A stretch of 64,000 bases of DNA from Corynebacterium aurimucosum (lineage in GTDB: Bacteria > Actinomycetota > Actinomycetes > Mycobacteriales > Mycobacteriaceae), in NCBI RefSeq assembly GCF_030408555.1, contig NZ_CP047048.1:2294001-2358000 (forward strand), in the 5' to 3' direction. Shown in pieces: positions 17,731-26,270 of the stretch. The number at the start of each line of letters is the position of its first letter. Positions within the stretch are counted from its first letter, which is position 1. A program made the translations under genes and the position numbers. The notes below the pieces were generated by a model, which saw only the letters and a program-made list of their open reading frames with translations, searched no databases and was not told the DNA's origin.

Positions 17731-18504
17731 TCAGTCCCACACGAGATTACCCAGATCCAGCCCTTCTGCCTGGGCTTGTGCTTCAATCAGCTGACGCAAG
17801 TAGCCGACATTACCGCGATAGGTCTCATCGAAGCGCGGATCCTCGCAGTACATGCGAGCCAAGATCACTTGCTTGGACCTCGACACTGGGTACCACTGAG
17901 CAATGAGGTCGCGGTGCTTGTCGACGATTTCCTTCGCCCCCTCGCTGCCCGGTTCAAGCCCTGCGTTCGCGGACTCCTCTAGCTCGGCCGCAAAGTTTTC
18001 ATGATCCACGGAGAATCCTTCCCAATCCTTCTTCCCCATCGATTCCGCAGCGGCCGCACTCGCCGCCCATTCTTTGCTGTCTCCCCACTTCTCGCGGGCT
18101 TCTTCCTGCAGTTGGGGCCATGCATCACCCAGATTGCGCACTTTTTGGCTGGGGCTTAGGTTCTTATCCATTTCGGTCTCCTCAATCAGTCTTTCCACTG
18201 CGTACAACATCGCATCGACGTCGGCTCGCCGCTTCTGTAAAGCCTCGTGTTGGCCTCGGAGGCGGGCCAGAGTGGCGGAGGAAGGGGCATCGAGAAGCAC
18301 TGCGATGTCCTTCAGCTCAATTCCCACGCTGCGATATATCAGGATGTCCATCCCGCGCTGCACGTCATCTTCGGTGTACAGGCGGTGATCACCCCCAGTG
18401 CGCCACTGTGGGCTGAGCAGCCCAATGTCATCCCAGTGCCGCAACGTGCGGGTGGTGACTTTGAGGATTTCGGCAACGTCGCCGATGCTGTAGTCATTAC
18501 GCAT
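17731..18504 (-). CDS. MerR-family regulator with TipAS-like C-terminal domain
   Basis: The N-terminal 70 residues are a MerR winged helix (YSIGDVAEILKVTTRTLRHWDDIGLL, GDHRLYTEDDVQR). A coiled coil (about 75-115) and a C-terminal TipAS-type ligand domain follow (WGDSKEW, EGSEGAKEIVDKHRDLIAQWYPVS, DPRFDETYRGNVGYLRQLI). TipA-like proteins sense thiopeptide-type drugs and activate their own promoters. The start at ATG 18504 replaces a 16-residue longer ORF, because TAGGCT lies exactly 7 bases before it. Between that -10 and a TTGCAC -35 is a 19-bp MerR-type spacer holding a dyad. The length of 257 residues fits TipAL. Confidence 0.88.
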   Translation of the reverse strand: MRNDYSIGDVAEILKVTTRTLRHWDDIGLLSPQWRTGGDHRLYTEDDVQRGMDILIYRSVGIELKDIAVLLDAPSSATLARLRGQHEALQKRRADVDAMLYAVERLIEETEMDKNLSPSQKVRNLGDAWPQLQEEAREKWGDSKEWAASAAAAESMGKKDWEGFSVDHENFAAELEESANAGLEPGSEGAKEIVDKHRDLIAQWYPVSRSKQVILARMYCEDPRFDETYRGNVGYLRQLIEAQAQAEGLDLGNLVWD

Positions 18505-18511
18505 GACGTTG

Positions 18512-18544
18512 AGCCTAAAAGTTGACGTCGCGTTAAGTGCAACT
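18512..18544 (-). promoter_or_regulatory. MerR-type autoregulated promoter with 19-bp spacer and dyad
   Basis: On the minus strand TTGCAC (18542-18537) and TAGGCT (18517-18512) are 19 bases apart, the long spacer typical of MerR-activated promoters. AGTTG-N15-CAACT arms at 18520-18544 flank the spacer. The start codon follows 7 bases after the -10. Confidence 0.65.
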
Positions 18545-18584
18545 CCTGCCACTCAGCACATATTTTTGCCTACGATAATGAAGC

Positions 18585-19874
18585 ATGACGCAAGCCTCGA
18601 AACGCACTGACCGCCTCACCGTGGCTGCTTGGGCCCTGTGGGACTGGGGTTCGGCTGCCTTCAACGCGGTTCTCGTGACGTTTATTTTCTCGGTCTATCT
18701 CACCGACTCGGTGGGCCAACACATTGACTCGCAGTTCACCCCGGCGCAGTGGTTGTCGTGGTCCATGACGGTGGCGGGTCTGGTGATTTTTGCGGTCACC
18801 CCCGTGATGGGTCAGCGTTCCGACCGGTTGGGCACGCGGCGGCGCGCGCTGGGCTTCTGGTCGCTGCTGACCTTCCTGGTCATGGCCAGCCTGTTTTTCA
18901 TCCGCAATGATGCGCCCGTGTATTTCTGGCTGGGGCTTGTCGGCTTGGCGGTAGGTTCGGTGACCATCCAATTCGCCGAAGTCAATTACTTTGCCCAGCT
19001 CAACCAGGTGGCCACCGAGGACAAGGTGGGCCGGGTATCTGGCCTGGGCTGGTCGGCGGGTTATTTCGGTGGCATCGTGCTGCTGCTCATCTGTTACTTC
19101 GGCTTCGTCTCCGGAGAGGGAGGCGGACTTGGGCTATCCACGGAGGGCGGCTGGAATATTCGGCTCGTGGCGCTGCTCGCCGCAGCGTGGTTTGGGCTAT
19201 CTGCCATTCCCGTGCTGCTGCGCGTGCCGGAGATTGCGCCGTCGGGTGAAGCAGCGGGCGGCGTTGCGGCGTCTTATCGCGAGCTGTGGCGCACGGTGCA
19301 CACGCTGTGGCGGGAAGATCGCAACGCCTTTGCCTTCCTTTTCGCTTCTGCCATCTTCCGTGATGGGCTCTCGGCCGTATTCAGCTTCGGGGCGGTGTTG
19401 GGCGTATCCGTCTATGGGCTTTCGCCTGGCGACGTCCTCATCTTCGGCGTTGCCGCCAACGTTGCGGCCGCACTGGGCGCGGTTGCGGGCGGGCTGATCG
19501 ACGACCACGTGGGCCCCAAAGCCATCATCCTCACCTGCCTGACAATTCTGACGTTGATGGCGGGCATCATGTTCTTCGCGCAAGGCCCGACGGCCTTCTG
19601 GATCTGCGGGCTCATCCTGTGCCTGTGCGTGGGACCAGCCCAGGCTTCCGCCCGCGGCTTCTTGGCGCGCGTTGCCCCGCCAGGACGTGAAGGCGAGATG
19701 TTTGGCCTCTACGCCACAACCGGGCGTGCCGTAGCGTGGTTGACGCCTTTCCTGTTCGGCGTCTTCGTCTTCCTGATGGGCCAAGGAGACCGGGGAGGCG
19801 TGCTCGCCATAGGGCTAGTCCTCCTCGTCGGAGCGCTCGTGCTCATCCCAGTCAAAGACCCCGCGAAAGCATAA
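18585..19874 (+). CDS. MFS transporter of the UMF1 (Atg22-like) family
   Basis: The 429-residue integral membrane protein has about 12 transmembrane helices. It begins with WALWDWGSAAFNAVLVTFIFSVY, the typical UMF1 first helix, followed by GQRSDRLGTRRRAL in the 2-3 loop and ASARGFLARVAPPGREGEMFGLYATTGRA near helix 10. The substrate is not known for bacterial members. It starts 80 bases from the divergent MerR/TipA-like gene, so it may be controlled by it, though the MerR promoter faces the other way. TACGAT lies 8 bases before the ATG, so the mRNA may be leaderless. Confidence 0.85.
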   Translation: MTQASKRTDRLTVAAWALWDWGSAAFNAVLVTFIFSVYLTDSVGQHIDSQFTPAQWLSWSMTVAGLVIFAVTPVMGQRSDRLGTRRRALGFWSLLTFLVMASLFFIRNDAPVYFWLGLVGLAVGSVTIQFAEVNYFAQLNQVATEDKVGRVSGLGWSAGYFGGIVLLLICYFGFVSGEGGGLGLSTEGGWNIRLVALLAAAWFGLSAIPVLLRVPEIAPSGEAAGGVAASYRELWRTVHTLWREDRNAFAFLFASAIFRDGLSAVFSFGAVLGVSVYGLSPGDVLIFGVAANVAAALGAVAGGLIDDHVGPKAIILTCLTILTLMAGIMFFAQGPTAFWICGLILCLCVGPAQASARGFLARVAPPGREGEMFGLYATTGRAVAWLTPFLFGVFVFLMGQGDRGGVLAIGLVLLVGALVLIPVKDPAKA

Positions 19875-19930
19875 CGCTGTCGCGGGGGTGGAGCCGCAGG
19901 GCGTGGGTTCCTTGTGGTGCGTGGGTCCCT

Positions 19931-19961
19931 TCTAGCGTGAGAGCGAAGCGCTCACGCTAGA
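19931..19961. terminator. Hairpin at the poxB stop codon, possible bidirectional terminator
   Basis: TCTAGCGTGAG and CTCACGCTAGA form a perfect 11-bp stem with a 9-base loop. One arm overlaps the poxB stop codon. There is no clear U-run on either strand, so termination is likely but not certain. Confidence 0.5.
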
Positions 19962-21702
19962 AGTCCTGTGGACGCGGAATGTTGCGCAGGTTGGACTTCG
20001 CCATGGAGAGCATCTGGCCCACGCCGCCACCGAAGACGGTGCGGGTTGCTGCCTTGGAGAAGCCGAGCAGCTGCTCGAAGGTGAGTGTCGGCGGCAGGGA
20101 GAGGGCGTTGGGGTCCGTGACGACGTCGATAAGCGCAGGGCCGTCGTAAGCCAAGGCCTCCTTGATAAGGCGCGGCGCGTCCTTCGGATCCTCGATGCGG
20201 AAGTGCTTGATGCCGGCACCTTCCGCGATCTGGGCGAAGTTGACGTGCTCGTGGTCGGTCTCATGCTCCGGCAGGCCTTGGACCAGCATCTCCAGCTTGA
20301 CCATGCCGAGGGAAGAGTTGTTAAACACGAACATCTTCACCGGCAGGTTGTGCAGCTTCACGGTGAGCAGCTCGCCCATGAGCATGGACAGCCCACCGTC
20401 GCCGGAGAAGGTGATGACCTGGCGTTCCGGGTGCGCCGCCTGCGCACCGATGGCCATCGGCAGTGCGTTGGCCATAGTTCCGTGGCGGAAGGAGCCAATC
20501 TGCTCGCGCTTGCCATTCGCAGTGATGTAGCGCGCGCCCCACACGTTGCACATGCCGGTATCGACGGTAAAGATGGCGTCTTCATCGGCCTGCTGGTCAA
20601 TGAGGTCTGCGATGTACTCCGGGTGGATCGGCGTGTGCTTCTCCACGCCAGAGGTGTAGGCCTCGACGACGTGGTGCAGCTTGTCGTAGTGCTTCTTGAG
20701 CATGTCGTCGAGGAAGGAGCGGTCCTTCTTTTCATCGACGTGCGGCAGGATGTTCTCAATGGTGGCGGCGACATCACCCGTCACCGGGTACTTAATGCGG
20801 GTGCGGCGGCCAATGTGGGAGCCATCGATATCGACCTGGGCCACGTTGGCATCCGGCAGGAAGTCGTTATAGGGGAAGTCCGTGCCCAGCAGGATAAGCA
20901 AGTCCGCCTCGTGGGTGGCCTCGTGTGCCGCGCCGTAGCCGAGCAATCCGGACATGCCGACGTCGAAGGGGTTGTCGTACTGGATGTACATCTTGCCGCC
21001 CAGGGCGTGACCGATGGGAGCCTTGATCTTCTCGGCCAACGCAAGAACCTGCTCGCGCGCATCCTTGACGCCGGCACCGACGAAGAGAGCGACGTTCTTA
21101 GCCTCATTAATGGCCTGGGTCAGCGCAGCGGCCTCTGCCGGGTCCGGGTAGACAACCGGGCGTCCGGAGGAAATAACGGAGGAGGTGAAGGTGTCCTCTT
21201 CCGCCTCTTGAGTGGAGACATCACCCGGAATGACGAGGACGGACACGCCCTTGCCGGCCATGGTGCTCTGGATGGCATGGTGCAGAACCACGCCTCCCTG
21301 CTCAGCAGAGTTGACCATCTCGCAGTAGCCGGAGCACTCCTGGAAGATGGCCTCCGGGTGGGTTTCCTGGAAGAACTTCGAGCCGATCTGGCGGGAAGGA
21401 ATGTGGCTAGCTAGGGCGAGGACCTTGGCGCCGTTGCGGTGGGCGTCGTAAAGCCCCTGAATAAGGTGCGTATTGCCCGGACCGCAGGAGGCGGCGCACA
21501 CGGCAAGGTTGCCAGTGGTGAGGGAATCGGCCTCAGCGGCGAAAGCCGCGGCCTCTTCGTTACGGACGTGAACCCACTCGATGGAGGATTGACGCACCGC
21601 ATCCACGATGGGATTGAGGGAATCACCAACGAGGCCATAGATGCGCTTGACCCCTTGGGCTTCCAGAGTTTCCACGAGCTGCGTGGCGTAATTGCGTGCC
21701 AT
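19957..21702 (-). CDS. poxB: Pyruvate:quinone oxidoreductase (pyruvate oxidase)
   Basis: This peripheral membrane flavoenzyme decarboxylates pyruvate to acetate and CO2 and passes electrons to menaquinone, using TPP and FAD. The 581-residue protein starts MARNYATQLVETLEAQGVKRIYGLVGDSLNPI. It has the glutamate-region FAAEADSLTTG, the central FAD domain (VGAGVKDAREQVLALAEKIKAPI), and the TPP motif GDGGLSMLMGELLTV...VFNNSSLGMV. The C-terminal tail SMAKSNLRNIPRP fits the lipid-binding region. GAGAGG precedes the ATG. The locus next to an MFS/TetR pair matches the C. glutamicum pqo locus as I recall. Confidence 0.94.
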   Translation of the reverse strand: MARNYATQLVETLEAQGVKRIYGLVGDSLNPIVDAVRQSSIEWVHVRNEEAAAFAAEADSLTTGNLAVCAASCGPGNTHLIQGLYDAHRNGAKVLALASHIPSRQIGSKFFQETHPEAIFQECSGYCEMVNSAEQGGVVLHHAIQSTMAGKGVSVLVIPGDVSTQEAEEDTFTSSVISSGRPVVYPDPAEAAALTQAINEAKNVALFVGAGVKDAREQVLALAEKIKAPIGHALGGKMYIQYDNPFDVGMSGLLGYGAAHEATHEADLLILLGTDFPYNDFLPDANVAQVDIDGSHIGRRTRIKYPVTGDVAATIENILPHVDEKKDRSFLDDMLKKHYDKLHHVVEAYTSGVEKHTPIHPEYIADLIDQQADEDAIFTVDTGMCNVWGARYITANGKREQIGSFRHGTMANALPMAIGAQAAHPERQVITFSGDGGLSMLMGELLTVKLHNLPVKMFVFNNSSLGMVKLEMLVQGLPEHETDHEHVNFAQIAEGAGIKHFRIEDPKDAPRLIKEALAYDGPALIDVVTDPNALSLPPTLTFEQLLGFSKAATRTVFGGGVGQMLSMAKSNLRNIPRPQDF

Positions 21703-21836
21703 GTTGTACCTCTCTAACTTTTATCGCTAACGGCCCCCAGTGTCCCCGCACCGGGCACATTTCGCCACCTTAAAGCTGCCTTCTCACGTAGTAGAGGCTT
21801 TGTGACTTCGACAACAAACACGCTTCTTGAGCTTTG

Positions 21837-21864
21837 AAACTGTAACGACCGTTCGCTATAGTTT
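21837..21864. promoter_or_regulatory. 28-bp dyad over the MFS -10, probable TetR operator
   Basis: The element runs from AAACTGTAACG to CGCTATAGTTT with 11 of 14 base pairs symmetric. It contains TATAGT, which lies 8 bases before the MFS start. The TetR-family gene of the same unit is the obvious candidate repressor. Confidence 0.65.
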
Positions 21865-21870
21865 CGCAGC

Positions 21871-23370
21871 ATGACAGATGCACGAACGGAAACCTCGGCA
21901 GAGATGCTTCGAACCTCAGCGACCCGCCGGTGGACCTTCTTTGGCGTGGTCTCTTTAGGCCTGCTCATGATCGGCTTGGATAACTCAATCCTCTACACAG
22001 CCCTTCCGGAGCTCTCCGAACAGCTCCACGCCACTTCGCTGCAGCAACTATGGATCATCAACGCCTATGCACTCATGCTTGCCGGTCTCCTGCTGGGCAC
22101 CGGAACTCTGGGCGATAAAATTGGCCACCGCCGCATGTTCGTCATCGGCCTGTGGATTTTCGGCATCGCGTCACTGACCGCAGCGCTAGCGCCCGGCGCG
22201 TGGGAGCTCGTCGCTGCCCGAGCCTTCTTGGGTCTCGGCGCCTCCATCATGATGCCCGCTACCCTGGCTCTGATTCGCCTGACCTTTGAAGATGAGATTG
22301 AGCGCAACACGGCCATCGGCATTTGGGGCTCCATTGCCGTCGTTGGCGCGGCCGCAGGACCCACGGTGGGCGGCTTTTTGCTTGAGCACTTCTGGTGGGG
22401 TTCGGTCTTTTTGGTCAACGTGCCCATCGTGATCATCGCCCTCATCCTCACTGCCTTCCTCGCCCCACCGAACGTGGCGAACCCAGCGAAGCATTGGGAT
22501 TTCTTGTCTTCCCTTTACGCACTGATCACGCTGGCCTCGCTGGTTCTCGTCATCAAGTCCGTAGCCAGCTCCCACCTCAACGCCATGCTTATTGGTGGCG
22601 CGCTGGCCGCCTGCCTCATAGGCGCTGTCCTCTTTACACGCCGCCAGCACACACTGGAAGAGCCGCTTCTCACCTTCGATATCTTCCGATCCCCCATCTT
22701 CAGTGGTGGTGTTTTGGCCGCAGCTGGCGCCATGTTTGGCATGGCCGGGCTGGAAATGACCACCACGCAGAAGCTGCAGTTGGTGGACCTCTACTCCCCA
22801 CTGCACGCTGGGCTCATCATTTCCCTCATCGCGCTGGCCGCGCTGCCGATGTCCGCGCTGGGCGGGGCTAACCTGCACCGCTGGGGCTTCCTTCCCATCA
22901 TCGCCGGCGGCTTCCTCGCTATGGCAGCGGGCATTGGCTGCGTGGTGTGGGGCGGCACGCACGACGTGTTCCCCGCATACCTGGTTGGCCTGTTCATCAC
23001 CGGCCTCGGCGCGGGGTTCGTGATGTCGGTATCCTCCACCGCCATCATCGGCGCCGCGCCTGCCTCGCGTTCCGGTATGGCCGCGGGTGTGGAGGAAGTT
23101 TCCTATGAATTCGGCACGCTGCTGTCCATTGCGGTCACCGGTTCGGTGCTGCCCATGCTCTATAAGAGCGGGCTGCCAGAGGACATCCGGGACCTAGGCA
23201 TGGATGCACTCCACGACCCCGCGCTCGCGGAGGCCGCCGGCCCCGCATACACCGATGCTTACTTGGCCACCGCCGCCGGACTTGGCGTAGTCATGCTCAT
23301 TTTTGCTGCGGTCACCGGCTGGTGCTTCCGCAGCAACCCAACCTCCGGAGGTGCCGATGCCACGCATTAG
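21871..23370 (+). CDS. DHA2-type MFS multidrug efflux transporter
   Basis: The 499-residue protein has about 14 predicted transmembrane helices. Helix 1 carries motif D1 (GLDNSILYTALPEL), the 2-3 loop is GDKIGHRRMFVIGLW, and motif C appears as GAAAGPTVGG in helix 5. These features place it with drug:H+ antiporters such as QacA or EmrB; the substrate is unknown. The downstream TetR gene overlaps its end by 14 bases, and a dyad covers the promoter, so drug-responsive repression is likely. Divergent poxB starts 168 bases upstream. Confidence 0.88.
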   Translation: MTDARTETSAEMLRTSATRRWTFFGVVSLGLLMIGLDNSILYTALPELSEQLHATSLQQLWIINAYALMLAGLLLGTGTLGDKIGHRRMFVIGLWIFGIASLTAALAPGAWELVAARAFLGLGASIMMPATLALIRLTFEDEIERNTAIGIWGSIAVVGAAAGPTVGGFLLEHFWWGSVFLVNVPIVIIALILTAFLAPPNVANPAKHWDFLSSLYALITLASLVLVIKSVASSHLNAMLIGGALAACLIGAVLFTRRQHTLEEPLLTFDIFRSPIFSGGVLAAAGAMFGMAGLEMTTTQKLQLVDLYSPLHAGLIISLIALAALPMSALGGANLHRWGFLPIIAGGFLAMAAGIGCVVWGGTHDVFPAYLVGLFITGLGAGFVMSVSSTAIIGAAPASRSGMAAGVEEVSYEFGTLLSIAVTGSVLPMLYKSGLPEDIRDLGMDALHDPALAEAAGPAYTDAYLATAAGLGVVMLIFAAVTGWCFRSNPTSGGADATH

Positions 23371-23884
23371 TAAAAAGGTTGAGGCGCTCGAAAAGGCGCT
23401 CGCCATCATCGAGAAGGATGGCGTTCACGCCCTCACCTACGATTCCCTGGCCACTGCCACGGGCATGAGTAAGTCGGGGCTCATCTACCACTTTCCTACC
23501 CGGCACGAGCTGCTCATTGATTGCCATAAGCTGTGCGCGGAGCGCTGGGAGGAAGAGCTCATCGGTCTCTCCGGTGGCAAAACGGCGGAGCAGTTGAGTC
23601 CTCGCCAGCGCTACCGCGCCACCTTGGAGTCGATGGGCAAGAATGACCCGCTCATTGAATTGCTCATGTCCATCCACTCGCAGTCCCATCCGGACTTCCA
23701 AAAGGTGTGGAGGGACGTCGATGGGCGCTGGCTGCCTGATCCTGCCGCGGAGGATGAATCCGTCGTGCTGGCATCAATCATCGCAGACGGCCTGTGGGTG
23801 CACGATCACCTCACCGACCGCCCCCTGCCGCCGCAGAGACGCCGCGCGCTTATCGACGTCGCCTTAGGCCACCTCGCCGAATAA
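23357..23884 (+). CDS. TetR-family repressor of the adjacent MFS pump
   Basis: The 175-residue product has an N-terminal TetR helix-turn-helix (ALAIIEKDGVHALTYDSLATATGMSKSGLIYHFPTRHELL, residues about 10-50) and a variable helical ligand domain. The start at ATG 23357 (MPRISKKVEALEKAL) is chosen over an upstream ORF start because GGAGGTG precedes it at good spacing and homology to TetR begins there. It overlaps the MFS gene by 14 bases, so the two are translated from one mRNA. The 28-bp dyad at 21837 is the likely operator. Confidence 0.88.
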   Translation: MPRISKKVEALEKALAIIEKDGVHALTYDSLATATGMSKSGLIYHFPTRHELLIDCHKLCAERWEEELIGLSGGKTAEQLSPRQRYRATLESMGKNDPLIELLMSIHSQSHPDFQKVWRDVDGRWLPDPAAEDESVVLASIIADGLWVHDHLTDRPLPPQRRRALIDVALGHLAE

Positions 23885-23897
23885 CCCCCAGAATGAA

Positions 23898-23922
23898 AAA
23901 AGGGCCTTGAAAAGGCCCTTTT
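23898..23922. terminator. Bidirectional terminator between TetR gene and tRNA-Thr
   Basis: AAAAGGGCCTT and AAGGCCCTTTT form a perfect 11-bp stem with a GAA loop, and the arms supply U-runs on both strands. It can end the MFS-TetR mRNA and the oppositely directed tRNA. Confidence 0.9.
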
Positions 23923-23923
23923 G

Positions 23924-23996
23924 AGCTGGAGACGAGACTTGAACTCGCAACCTACGCATTACAAGTGCGTTGCGCTACCAATTGCGCCACTCCAGC
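23924..23996 (-). tRNA. tRNA-Thr (anticodon TGT)
   Basis: On the minus strand the 73-base gene begins GCTGGAGTGGCGCAATTGG and has a 7-bp acceptor stem GCTGGAG/CTCCAGC. The anticodon loop is CTTGTAA with anticodon TGT, and the T loop is TTCAAGT. All arms pair, with one G-T pair in the T stem. CCA is not encoded. Confidence 0.93.
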
Positions 23997-24181
23997 ACCG
24001 CGGCTCATCCGCTAGGGGAATCGTACCTGAGCCCACCCCATACAGAGAAAGTCAGGGTGCTTGCGCTGCGAAAAAGTGAACGTAAAAGCCGCGAAAAGCA
24101 CTGGCAGGTGCATAAATCGACGGCAGTTACTAAAGTGCTGACTTACCGAACCCAGAAGTGTTGTTGAGGTCTATCTTTTCC

Positions 24182-25858
24182 GTGTCTGTTCTTTCTTCCT
24201 TGCGCCAGCGCCTGCTGTACCGTTCGGCCTCCGTCGCCACCATCGACGCTGCAAAGGCCGCACCACCGCCCTCCCCTCTAGCCCCTGTCGATCTCACCGA
24301 TCCGGCCCAGGTCACAGGCGTCATGGAAATCGCCGCATGCGTTGGTGAAATCCTCATTGCGGCGGGCTCAGCCAATACCGACGTGCAAGCGCAGATTCAC
24401 CTCGTCGCTTCCTCCTATGGTCTGCACTACTGCCACGTGTCGATTCTGATGAACACCATCACCATCCACACCTCCATCGGCACCGGACCGGAGCGGCACA
24501 ACCTCCATGTCTTCCGCGTGGCACCGAGCATCGCCGTGGACTTCACTAAACTCTCCGCCGTCGACCGGCTCATCCGCTCCATCCACTCCGGTGCTACCCC
24601 GCCGGCAATGGCGGAGAAAATCCTGGATGACATCGACGCGATGAAGAACCCTTATTCCAAGACCACCATCGTCAGCGCGTGGGGTGCCATGGGTGGATTC
24701 ATCGCCGTGATGCTGGGCGGCGACCTTCTCGTCGGGGTTGTCACCTTCCTCATTTCGGCACTCATTATGGGCACGAACATGTTCCTGGCGGACTATCGCT
24801 TGCCGCCCTTTTATCAGAACCTCGTCGGCGGCCTACTCGCCGTTGTCCCCGCGGCCATCCTCTACAACATCTTCGCGGGATTTGGCATCCAGATGCTACC
24901 TTCCCAAATCATCGGTTCCGGAATCATCATCCTGGTGGCGGGCCTGACCTTGGTGCAGTGTTTGGTGGACGGGATCACCCGCGCGCCCGTGACCTCATCC
25001 GCCAAGTTCTTTGAGGCGCTCATGTCCACCGGCGCCATCATCGCCGGCGTCGGTCTAGGTATCCAGGTGGCTTCGTGGTTGGGCTTCAGCCTGCCGCCAC
25101 TGGCGACACTCGCCCCGCCCGTCTATCACCAGATCCCCCTTCTGGTGCTGTGCGGTGGAATCGGTTCTGCCGCCTTCGCACTAGCGCTGGGAGCGTCGTG
25201 GTCCGAGGTCACCATCTCCGGGCTCACCGCAGCCGCCGGTATGATTTTCTACTATTTCCTCGTCGTCTTATTAGGCGTTGGAGCTGTCGTCGCCTCTGGC
25301 ATTTCGGCCGTGGCGGTCGGCCTCGCCGGTGGTCTCCTCTCCCGCCGCTACATGATGCCGCCGCTCATCACCATGATCGTGGGCTATACCCCCATGCTGC
25401 CGGGTCTGACTTTGTACCGCGGCATGTACGCCATGCTCAACGAACAGCTCATTACCGGCCTGACCAACCTGGCCAGCGCCCTCGCCATTTCCGGTGCACT
25501 AGCCGCTGGCGTGGTCTTCGGCGAGCGAGTGGCCCGCCGCCTGCGCCGCCCGCAATACTTCCGGCCTTATAACTCGATCAAGCGCTTGGGCACGTTCTCC
25601 TTCTCGCGTGCCACCCGCTTGGCCCAGCGCGCCCGCATTCCGCGCGTTCCCCTATCGCCCTTCGCTCCGCGTCACAACCTGCCAGCCCCACCGCCGCAGT
25701 TCGGCCCCAAACCGCCGACGCCTGCACAGCAGGCGCGCTTCCAGCAGGGCGATGCCGTCACGGACATGTGGCCCGTCACCACGCAATTTCCAGCGCAGCG
25801 CCCCACCTACACAGTGCCCGGCAAAGATGACCCGAGCGCCCCAACGGACTCGCAATAG
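24182..25858 (+). CDS. thrE: Threonine/serine exporter ThrE
   Basis: ThrE exports threonine and serine by proton exchange. The protein begins with a hydrophilic N-terminal domain containing VDAAKAAPPPSPLAP-like sequence (here IDAAKAAPPPSPLAPVDLTD), nearly identical to what I recall for C. glutamicum ThrE. AVDRLIRSIHSGATPP, about 10 transmembrane segments and the conserved LVQCLVDGITRAPVTSSAKFFE and PPLITMIVGYTPMLPGLTLYRGMYA follow. The C-terminus is a Pro-rich cytoplasmic tail of about 80 residues. GTG at 24182 is preferred; GTG at 24158 is possible and neither has a strong ribosome site. It is followed by the histone-like gene and otsA. Confidence 0.93.
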   Translation: MSVLSSLRQRLLYRSASVATIDAAKAAPPPSPLAPVDLTDPAQVTGVMEIAACVGEILIAAGSANTDVQAQIHLVASSYGLHYCHVSILMNTITIHTSIGTGPERHNLHVFRVAPSIAVDFTKLSAVDRLIRSIHSGATPPAMAEKILDDIDAMKNPYSKTTIVSAWGAMGGFIAVMLGGDLLVGVVTFLISALIMGTNMFLADYRLPPFYQNLVGGLLAVVPAAILYNIFAGFGIQMLPSQIIGSGIIILVAGLTLVQCLVDGITRAPVTSSAKFFEALMSTGAIIAGVGLGIQVASWLGFSLPPLATLAPPVYHQIPLLVLCGGIGSAAFALALGASWSEVTISGLTAAAGMIFYYFLVVLLGVGAVVASGISAVAVGLAGGLLSRRYMMPPLITMIVGYTPMLPGLTLYRGMYAMLNEQLITGLTNLASALAISGALAAGVVFGERVARRLRRPQYFRPYNSIKRLGTFSFSRATRLAQRARIPRVPLSPFAPRHNLPAPPPQFGPKPPTPAQQARFQQGDAVTDMWPVTTQFPAQRPTYTVPGKDDPSAPTDSQ

Positions 25859-25908
25859 CGTAGAATAGCCGGTCTGAAAGCTTTCACACTTCATCCCAGG
25901 AGGACTCC

Positions 25909-26268
25909 GTGCCACCAAAGGTCACAGATACTCAGCCCGCCGCTGATCAGACTCATGCAGTAGAGGAAGAGACCGCCCGCGCCGCGCGTCGCGTCGTCGC
26001 CACCTATGCGGAGGATTTCCTCGACGGCGTGACCCTCATGTCGATGCTGGGCGTCGAACCAGAAGGCTTAGTCCACCGCAAGGTTTTGGCTGAGCAAGCC
26101 GATGCCGCTCCGAAGAAGAGCAGCAAGAAGGCAACCAAGAAGGCCTCCAAGAAGTCCACCAAGAAGACGACAAAGAAGGCTACGAAGAAAGCCACCAAGA
26201 AGGCCACTAAGAAGTCGAGCAAAAAAGCTACCAAGAAGGCAACTAAAAAGGCCACGAAGAAGGCCTAG
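25909..26268 (+). CDS. Small protein with lysine-rich histone-H1-like tail
   Basis: I do not recognise the N-terminal domain (about 1-65, acidic then amphipathic, TARAARRVVATYAEDFLDGVTLMSMLGVE). Residues 69-119 are 13 tandem KKxx units, mostly KKAT, KKSS or KKST, the same kind of tail as in bacterial H1-like proteins and mycobacterial HU. Binding to DNA, RNA or polyphosphate is therefore inferred. AGGAGG stands 5 bases before the GTG start, so expression is probably strong. It sits 50 bases after thrE and 2 bases before otsA, suggesting cotranscription. The 12-base repeat in DNA could vary in length between strains. Confidence 0.75.
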   Translation: MPPKVTDTQPAADQTHAVEEETARAARRVVATYAEDFLDGVTLMSMLGVEPEGLVHRKVLAEQADAAPKKSSKKATKKASKKSTKKTTKKATKKATKKATKKSSKKATKKATKKATKKA

Positions 26269-26270
26269 TT

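Noticed and set aside
19931..19961. TetR-type operator at the poxB 3' end
   Set aside because: The palindrome lies at the end of a gene between convergent-side sequence and is better explained as a hairpin terminator.
26112..26265. Possible CRISPR-like array because of the short regular repeats
   Set aside because: The 12-base periodicity is explained by KKxx codons within a coding frame and there are no spacers.
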